Below, in pieces: positions 19,834 to 26,082 of a stretch of 26,082 bases of DNA. The notes beneath the pieces were generated by a model, which did no database searches, was not told where the DNA came from, and was given only the letters and a program-made list of their open reading frames with translations. Positions within the stretch are counted from its first letter, which is position 1. Each line of letters starts with the position of its first letter. The translations under genes were made by a program, and so were the position numbers. The stretch covers positions 1,301,967 to 1,328,048 of the forward strand of contig KL197717.1 of assembly GCA_000697665.1 (NCBI GenBank), written 5' to 3'. The stretch is from Jaapia argillacea MUCL 33604 (Eukaryota; Basidiomycota; Agaricomycetes; Jaapiales; Jaapiaceae).

Positions 19834-20371
19834 GAAGTGGGATGACTCATTTTAGAACCTGGAAGGTGGGGGCTTCAATCTCAGATACTTACATCAACCA
19901 TTTTGACAATTTCACTTTTACCAGAAGCAACAAGCTGATTCACCAATTTGTGTTTTGCTGGGCACTCAGAGAAGGCAGGTCAGTCATGACAGTGTTCTCA
20001 GACATCTTTCACATAGGTCCATGACTTGAGACAATTGGGTTGAGGTGAATATGAAGAGTGGTTTTCATCTACTTTGGATCTGAAGTTGATTGATGACCTG
20101 TTTCCTCTATGTGTCCACCACAGATTCCAGAAAACCACTCTTCACAGTTGCCTCAACCCAATTGTCTCAAGTCATGGACCTATGTGAAAGATGTCTGAGA
20201 ACACTGTCATAACTGACTTACCTTCTCTGAGTGCCCAGCCAAACACAAATCAGTGAGTCAGCTTGTTGCTTCTGGTAAAAGTGAAGTTGTCAAAATGGTT
20301 GATGTAAGTATCTGAGATTGTAGCCCCCACCTCCCAGGTTCTAAAATGAGTCATTCCACTTCACTGAGACA
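19825..20371. mobile_element. Foldback hairpin element: 242-bp arms, 63-bp loop
   Basis: Left arm 19825-20066 and right arm 20130-20371 are reverse complements with about 15 mismatches by eye (roughly 94% identity, no gaps); loop 20067-20129. It starts TGTCTCAGTGAAGTGG and ends with its inverse. Each arm contains the GATGTAAGTATCT box of the neighbouring 7.2-kb element (19867-19895 inverted, 20301-20329 direct). There is no credible coding potential. A transcript across it would form a very long double-stranded stem. The left terminus overlaps the right terminus of the larger element, so the two are related and adjacent or nested. Confidence 0.88.
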
Positions 20372-20667
20372 TCTGACCACGCCCCTCCTTTGAGGGGTTC
20401 TCCCACCCCATATTTCATCCACACTTTTCAACCAACCAGCACGTGCCTTGTTTGTTCTGGGTGGTGCCATTTCCCACTACTTCTTTCTCGCAATCTGAGG
20501 TTTCTTATTCCTCTATCAAGGGTACAACAATAATAACAAGATAGGGCAGTCGACAAAGCTACGAGGTTGAGGATAATACAACTATAATAATAAGAACATT
20601 GTCCTATGCATTTCAGAACTCCTGTAGTTCCTCCCACCAAATCCTGGTCTTCAAGTCCAGTTCTGCC

Positions 20668-21895
20668 AATCAATTGTCATCCTCTGGTGCACTTTGAAAA
20701 ATATTTGCTTGTCAAAGTCCCTCAGGCCTCAGTCACCAGATTGTCCCTAGCCCAGAACTCCAGGAAGTGCAACATACATGAACATGCTTGGTTTACCTTA
20801 TGGAGGTGTGGCAATATTGATGGTGACATGGGAGGGTTTGACCTTGGGCCCGATAGTCTATGAAAGCTAACGCTGCGGTGACAGGATACTGTCAATGCCG
20901 AACGGTACAGCTGATGCCTTGGTTGTTCTTTGTCGCCACCTCTACCGGTCCAACACCTTCATCGAAACCCTCTAAATGTGTTGCCCTTATGACCAGTCTG
21001 CATTGTGGGAGGTATTTCAACGTAACGATCAATTCTTGTCCATGACAGGGCTCATCTGGATGAAGAGACACATCAACGATTTTGCCTCTGCACCGCTCGT
21101 GATATCTAAATCTGTCTGTACATTCGATGTCAAGATCACTTTCATCTCCAGGGTGGCCCACAGCAAGTTCTATCTTATCAGGCAGCTTGTTTCGCTTCAT
21201 CTTCATCTTGCCCCACCCCTTTGGTCTAACAGCAACACCATAGTGCTCAGGCAATGTCAGTGGCTTTGATTGAATTTGATCCTCTGCTTCACAAATAAAG
21301 GGCTGTACTTCTTGTTCCTTGCAATGTTTTTGAATGGCTGCTTCCTTCCACTGTTTCCAAACAGCATGGCGTCACTTGATGAGTGCAACACCATTCCATG
21401 GCAAATCAAATCTGTCTGAGAACACTGGGGGTTGGAGAGGACTAGGTTCAGAGCACGTCAATGTGGTCCTGCCATATGCATCTGTGTCGTAGATGAGTGA
21501 GGACTCAGACATCTCGCCAAACTGTGTCTATTGCCCTTACCTGTTCTTGGAGGATGACAACTTCAGCGCCGACACCACCCTTGGCCATGTCGACTGGATG
21601 GTAAAGAACCTTGCTTGGGGAAGCAGCAACTGAAGGGAAGTCAGTGGAAATCACTGCAGAGGACGACAATTATCCCCCCGAATGAGAGTGCTATATTCGA
21701 CTCTCCCCGTTTCTACTTTCCAATACTGATGTTCCTTGACAGGGTTGCCCAACATGTCTTGGCTAATATCAAACACTCATTGAAGCCAACATGGCTCTTC
21801 TGCTGCCCCTCCATTGAGGCCTTCTTCAACCCCACCTCTTGTCTACAATTTTTGACTAACAACCATACCTTGTTCCTTCCCCTTTGGCTCACCAA
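20668..21895 (-). pseudogene. PIF1-like DNA helicase, C-terminal two thirds, decayed
   Basis: A superfamily 1B helicase of the PIF1 type, abundant in Agaricomycete genomes and often carried by Helitrons. Reading the minus strand: LILAKTCWATLSRNISIGK (about 21790-21720), which follows the Walker-B region; then SFGGIIVVLCSDFH (motif III area); FPSVAASPSKVLYHPVDMA; AEVVILQEQVR; LPWNGVALI and RHAVWKQWKEAAIQKHC; LTLPEHYGVAV from about 21270; IVDVSLHPDEP; HLEGFDEGVGPV; and finally ALAFIDYRAQGQTL (motif VI area) and LRDFDKQIFF. Stops at 21374-21372 and 20894-20892 replace expected Arg codons, and there are frameshifts. The Walker A segment is absent, so the fragment is N-terminally truncated. No rolling-circle initiator domain is seen, so assignment to a Helitron is not proven. 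Confidence 0.8.
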
Positions 21896-22046
21896 ATAAT
21901 CATCTTAGAGCATCATACCATGTGTTCTTTTCAAAGTATTATAACTGTCTACAAAGCTTCTGTAACTGTTAAAAGAATTTACCTCTCCTGAATTTGTTGC
22001 AAATCAAAGGAGGGGTGAATGACGACGCACGTCGGCGCTTCCCTAG

Positions 22047-22127
22047 TCAATCAAACCAGTGATTTCCACCTTTCGGTGAGCAGTGTTTCAGTGAAAAATA
22101 AAAATCATGAGAATGCTGATGTAAGTA
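22047..22127 (+). repeat. Extra copy of the inverted-repeat family terminus
   Basis: TCAATCAAAC at 22047, then GTGATTTCCACCTTTC, TGTTTCAGTGAA and ATGAGAATGCTGATGTAAGTA match the reverse complement of 19743-19816. Similarity stops at GTAAGTA. No inverted partner was found to its right. Confidence 0.75.
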
Positions 22128-22597
22128 AGGTAGGGGACATCCACTCGCATTGAGATCACATGATGCAAAGTGGCTGAATCTTGCCTCACAATAGGGGTCT
22201 TACACAACACATTTAGAATGAATGTAAAGCTGAAGATGGAGGGACTGGATGGTCCCTTTGAGGGTCTTGGAAGTAATTTTTTGATATCTGTATTGGTGCT
22301 CGAGTAGTGGATGATCCTCTACCAGGTGATTCCAAACACTGTTATATTGCAATTCCAAGAGTATAAGATTTTTCACAAAAAAAATTTCGCACATGACAAA
22401 GCTACTAAATATAGTATATTCCCACATTATATAATGTTCCAAAAAAGGATATTCCCTTAATAGGAAGTGCCAGTTCAGGCATATGCAACCCATCACTGGA
22501 GGGAAAATCCCCCAGTCGATGCCGGTATCAAAGAAGAAGTGTTGAGCAAAGAACTTGGGACAATACGCACAGAAAAAGGCATGTACGATCCAAAGTT
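22128..22597. other. Stretch without a recognisable gene
   Basis: AT-rich, with short frames only (22200-22496 minus, start of 22467-22817 plus). It may be the 5' region of the transposon gene that follows. Confidence 0.4.
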
Positions 22598-23820
22598 GTG
22601 TCCCATTATGATGGCATACTTACTGATGGACTCTGTGAACAGAAGGCAAGAGTCAACTCTGCTCCTGCAGATGACTCAGAGCCACTTCTTCCCTCTGGAG
22701 ATGACGACATTGACAAGAATATTGAGGTGGAGGAAGATGGGGTCCACTCTTCTGATGAGGAGAGCAACATTTCAGAGGACAATGATGTGTCGATTGATGG
22801 AAATGAAGGATTGCTGACATGGTTGGATGCAAGCCAGCAACAGCTGGAGAAATTGCTCTGGCAACAAGCAATGAATCCTCCAAAGCCTTCTTGGGGTTGG
22901 TACAACAAAGCAATCAACACAGATGAAACAGTGCCATGGGCGTGAGGCAAGATTGCAAACGGAGTGTCTTCGAAGCCAAGGTTATCCATCCTTGACACAA
23001 TTCTTCAAGCCCATCGGAAATCTGCCAGATCCAGACCAGGATGTCAGGGATCCATCAGGAATCAATGTCAATTGGGAGGATGTTGACCACCCAACGGAGC
23101 ATATTAAAACCATGGTGAAGCCCCACAGTGTGTCGGAATGCCGAGATGAAGATGATTCAGCGCTCAATAGGGAAGAAGATGGGCTTGGAGGCTTACCGGA
23201 TATGCTTCCACCAACACTGACTGGTGCCAGTCACAATCTTGATATGGGGCCTGTGGGAGGGACTTCACAATCAGAACCTATGCCGACACCATTGTTGTCA
23301 GGTCCAGGCGCACTTACCTCACCGACATCAAGTCTTTCAACACAACCTTACTTAGGAATTCCAACTCCAACTCTTTCTGGTAAATTTGTCCCCCCCTTCT
23401 CCATCCACTGTCGACACCACCATCAAGAAAATCGAAAACATTCTGCATCCCCCATGCAAGACCGGTTGTGGTTACAAGGTGGTGGAGATGAACCACATCC
23501 TACAGGCTTGGATTGAGATGATGGCCATGCAATCACGACTCTTCAAGGCAGGAGATTGCTCCAACTGGACAGCAGCCACTCTTCAGGTTGCTGCAGCTGC
23601 TGGCAAGGGGGAATGGCTAGTGAGACAAATCCGAGAATGGTGTCATGCATTCATCAAGAACGAGAAGAATCTGCCAACTCACAGCTATGGGAAATTCAAC
23701 TCCTCTGTGCTTGAGGATGAAGATCTTGCCCAAGAGATTCATCTGCATCTCCAAGGCAAGGGCAAGTTTGTCATCAGGAAAAACGGTTTCCAGATCCAAG
23801 AACTTGACAATGGTTTCTAA
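22598..23820 (+). pseudogene. N-terminal fragment of a basidiomycete DDE-transposon protein, frameshifted
   Basis: Three overlapping frames form one protein. Frame one (22598-22945) has an acidic Asp/Glu-rich stretch, then KPSWGWYNKAINTDETVPW. One base shift near 22940 leads to REARLQTECLRSQGYPSLTQ and FFKPI. A second shift at the run of seven C near 23391 leads to STVDTTIKKIENILHPPCKT, then AATLQVAAAAGKGEWLVRQI, and EDEDLAQEIHLHLQGKGKF. The GKG(E/D)WLxRxxRxWxxxF ... LxDEDLxxEIxLHLQGxGKY pattern is, from memory, the N-terminal region of large Agaricomycete transposon proteins that carry a DDE endonuclease domain further on. That catalytic part is missing. After GKGKF the pattern is lost and a stop follows at 23820. 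Family assignment is moderate. Confidence 0.55.
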
Positions 23821-24032
23821 AGATAGCGCCTTCCATAAAGGAACACAAAACCCCATTTAGAGCTCTTACATACTATGGGCCCAGACAGATCCAGAACATT
23901 TTAATCTACGTAACTTTAGAAGATGTCCACGATTTTTCATAGAACCCAAAAAAGCTCTATATAGAATTGAGTTTGTTTTAGAGTTCCATATATTGGCCAT
24001 AGGTAGACGTCGACAATCTATAGTACAGAAAG
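23821..24032. other. Short spacer between two transposon remnants
   Basis: AT-rich, no coding signal. It probably contains the truncated end of the preceding element and the 3' untranslated or terminal region of the Plavaka element. No CACTA-type terminus was recognised. Confidence 0.4.
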
Positions 24033-25924
24033 CTACCAGATAGTCTGATAGGAGTATAGAGAAGTCCAGTTGTTTACAAAAAATGCATTACACTGTTCAA
24101 GCACTTTATGACTCTCCCAGGAAGTGTCGAGCTCTTTGGGAAATTTGGGAACAAGTTGACAACTCTGGCGAACATCAGATAGACGTACCACAGCACCAGG
24201 AGGAGTACCGTCAGCTTGTGGGCGGGGTTTGCTAACCTCATACATCATATGGTTGGGATCAGCGGCTCCAGCCAGTGGGCTATACCACTCAACATGAGCC
24301 AAAGGCTCCTTTGGCCACTGACGAGGGGTGGAAATGTGATCATGGAACTCTGAATCCCAAATCTTGGTAGGTAGCTTGAATATGCAGCGTACGTGTCCCA
24401 CTCTAGTCCCTAAAACAAGGAGTCAGAAAATGCAATATAGTCATCAGAAACAGGATATTTAAATTATACCTGCAAGGCCTGTGGAAAGCGCTTCATCACT
24501 GACCGCAACAATAGCGGTGTCGAATCATGATGGTTTTCCTTTGAGAGCTGGAAAGGCTTTGATTGCGTCCTTCTCCTCCTTTTGATCATCCAAGGAAGGA
24601 GGAGAGAATTTGATGTTATGAAAAACATCAAGATGATCAAATGGGAGGTCGTAACGAGTGGGTGTCATGGAGGAGAGAGGGGCTAGATATTTTATGAGAT
24701 CTCTTGTAAAGCCTGGTGCAGAATGAAGAGTCTCAATCTTGTCTAAAGAGAAGCCAGGAGCCTGAGGATGTTTTGTAAGCTTGATGGGGGAGCCTCCTTT
24801 AGTTTTGAGGATTGGAGGTTGAGGTTTAGTTGCAGATTGCTGATGTTCTCTCCATTCCACATAGCTAGTAAAGGATGCCACCTTTTCCTGTTGTGTAACC
24901 CACTTGACCATTTGCGGGCGTTCATCTTTGTGGTTTGTAGAACACCATGCATCCTTAGCCAAGTCAATGTGAAGACGCTCAAACATCTCTGTGTTGTAGT
25001 TGTCAGTGGTACCATATAGACATATGGCGTTGATATAGTGAAGCAAGGAGTGGAATTTAGGGATATTGAAGTTTTGGCATATGCCAAGGGTGATAAAAAT
25101 ATCTCTGTGTTGATGGAATGTATCTAAGGCAGTTTGCATGTAGCTGAGAGTGGTGTCATCATGGGTTGGGTTTTGAGCTTGGTAGATGAAATCCAAGAGA
25201 GAGCGACAAGCAATGATTCCTCCTTGGGTATTTTGCAGATCAAGCAGGCAAGAAGGATCCTAGCCATGTCCTTCCTTTCCAATCCAGATATCTGGGACAA
25301 GGTGGAAATTCTGTTCTTGAAATGACAGGTACCAAAAGATGGGGGAAGGCATCATATACATTCGTCCAGCTCCGAGCTACCCATAGCTGACTTGCACCAA
25401 GTCACCAAGTGTTTAAAGATGCCCTGATAGAGTTGGTGAAGAACATCGGGTGTCATAGATTCGTGAATATTGGCAAATGGAAAACCTTCCCAGAAAGGTC
25501 TGTGAATGCATCCAGAGACATCCCAGGACATACAGAGCTTGGAGAACTCTGTTTTACTAGACACCTCCTTCTGAGCGGAGCGAATGACATTCAAAGTCCA
25601 ATCTGATGTTCTAGACACTCCAGGTGTGGAGTCCCCAAGCTCCTTGTTTGGGTGTTGGCATTTGGGACAAGTACCACTCTTGGCACAAGTCAACAAACAC
25701 TGCTCGGGATAATCAGCAACATGGGCGGCAAGGGTCGGGAAGATGAGGCATACACTGCCATCTCCACAAATCATCTCCACTCCCTTCTCCCCAGCAATGT
25801 GTAGGGGCTCCAGATTGGTGTGCATTGACTCATGAAATAGGCACTGCATCTTGGCCTTTTTCTCAGCTTTGGATAAGGACGATCCCATGATTTTGTCAGT
25901 GGACAGATATCCCAACAAAACCAT
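24033..25924 (-). pseudogene. Plavaka-type (CACTA-like) transposase, C-terminal part, inactivated
   Basis: The transposase of Plavaka DNA transposons, widespread in Agaricomycetes. From 25924 on the minus strand: MVLLGYLSTDKI, LFHESMHTNLEPL, EMICGDGSVC (with a conserved G-D-G), LAAHVADYPEQCLLTC, a C-x2-C site in TCPKCQHP, then FWEGFPFANIHESMTPDVLH followed by QLYQGIFKHLV. After a TGA at 25354-25352 the frame continues with CLPPSFGTCHFKNRISTLSQ. A frameshift near 25200 leads to NFNIPKFHSLLHY, TTDNYNTEMFERLHID and AKDAWCSTNHKDERPQMVKW. A TGA at the end of the frame near 24525 interrupts GKPS-FDTAIVAV. A 60-nt intron (24469-24410) precedes GHVRCIFKLP and a conserved tail (HVEWYSPL, VLEQCNAFFVN) to 24033. 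Both TGAs fit CGA. The N-terminal part is cut off by an LTR starting at 25927. Confidence 0.85.
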
Positions 25925-25926
25925 TC

Positions 25927-26082
25927 TGTTAAGATCGTTACTTCAATGAAGTATACAATGAAAGACTTGATACTTCTCTGATGTTACCTAGGCTACAGCC
26001 ACAGAGTAGAATGACAAGAGGATGAGAGACTATCAGAGGTTTCCAGACAGATTGATCAGACAGGGATCAAGTTGGAACAATG
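25927..26082 (-). repeat. Partial LTR, same family as 16629-17036, cutting the Plavaka gene
   Basis: Starts TGTTAAGATCGTTACTTCAA, aligning with TGTTAAAGTCGTTACTTCAA at 16629. Similarity continues through TACTTCTCTGATG, a TTACCTAGG/TACTTAGG segment and CCAGACAGA. The window ends about 156 bp in, so it is unknown whether this is a solo LTR or a full element. The two copies are clearly diverged. Only its U5-side end is visible. Confidence 0.78.

Noticed and set aside
20606-21269. Plus-strand frames 20606-20863 and 20976-21269
   Set aside because: They are opposite-strand shadows of the PIF1-like helicase pseudogene.
20668-22020. A complete Helitron
   Set aside because: No Rep/HUH motif, no Walker A, and no convincing CTRR-hairpin terminus; only a helicase fragment is supported.
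22001-22030. EFTSPEFVANQ-like reading, considered as the continuation of the flavin oxidoreductase after GYLLAE
   Set aside because: Only about ten residues with loose similarity, quickly ending in a stop and followed by repeat sequence; too weak to claim.
12589-22200. Kyakuja-Dileera-Zisupton transposon with associated TET/JBP or cysteine-cluster genes
   Set aside because: Considered because such elements are common in this fungal group, but no matching transposase or dioxygenase motif was seen.
25134-25606. Plus-strand frames 25134-25325 and 25409-25606
   Set aside because: Antisense to recognisable Plavaka transposase sequence.

Overview
The window looks like a transposon graveyard from a basidiomycete (Agaricomycete-type) nuclear genome. 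The basis is short GT..AG introns of about 45-85 nt, protein families typical of that group (Plavaka transposases, PIF1-type helicases, RNI-like LRR proteins, multi-exon hAT transposases) and nested transposable elements. No rRNA, tRNA, CRISPR array or bacterial-type operon is recognisable. The species cannot be named from sequence alone.

Layout. 1-618: CT-rich low-complexity start, then sequence without a recognisable gene. 627-5964: a complete but decayed hAT DNA transposon, bounded by an identical 8-bp target duplication (ATCGCCAG) and TAGTGTTGTG terminal inverted repeats. It sits 36 bp upstream of the apparent start codon of an LRR (RNI-like) gene, 6009-9404. That gene is itself split by a CpG-rich, non-coding, LTR-like insertion (6808-8597, flanked by CTCAC). 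9405-11838: mostly unassigned, with a minus-strand CCAAT-repeat/TATA promoter-like block. 11839-12593: the N-terminal part of an Old Yellow Enzyme-type flavin oxidoreductase gene, cut off mid-gene by the next element. 12589-19833: a roughly 7.2-kb element with arms of about 1.1 kb in inverted orientation, built partly of tandem repeats. Inside it are intron-containing coding remnants that I do not recognise, and a truncated Ty3/gypsy-like retroelement (LTR plus gag, minus strand). 19825-20371: a near-perfect 242-bp-arm hairpin sharing a sequence box with the larger element. 20668-21895: a minus-strand PIF1-like helicase pseudogene. 22598-23820: an N-terminal fragment of a basidiomycete transposon protein with two frameshifts. 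24033-25924: a minus-strand Plavaka-type transposase pseudogene, cut at its 5' side by an LTR (25927 to window end) related to the LTR at 16629-17036.

Hardly anything here appears intact. The hAT, oxidoreductase, helicase, gag and Plavaka remnants share one damage signature: TGA or TAA where the family has Arg (CGA) or Gln (CAA), and Cys (TGT/TGC) where the family has Arg. This is what C-to-T change at CpG/CpA would give. The 6808-8597 insertion is an exception, still rich in CpG, and is therefore probably young. The best candidates for something undescribed are the long-inverted-repeat element with its enclosed exons, and the related hairpin and box repeats next to it.
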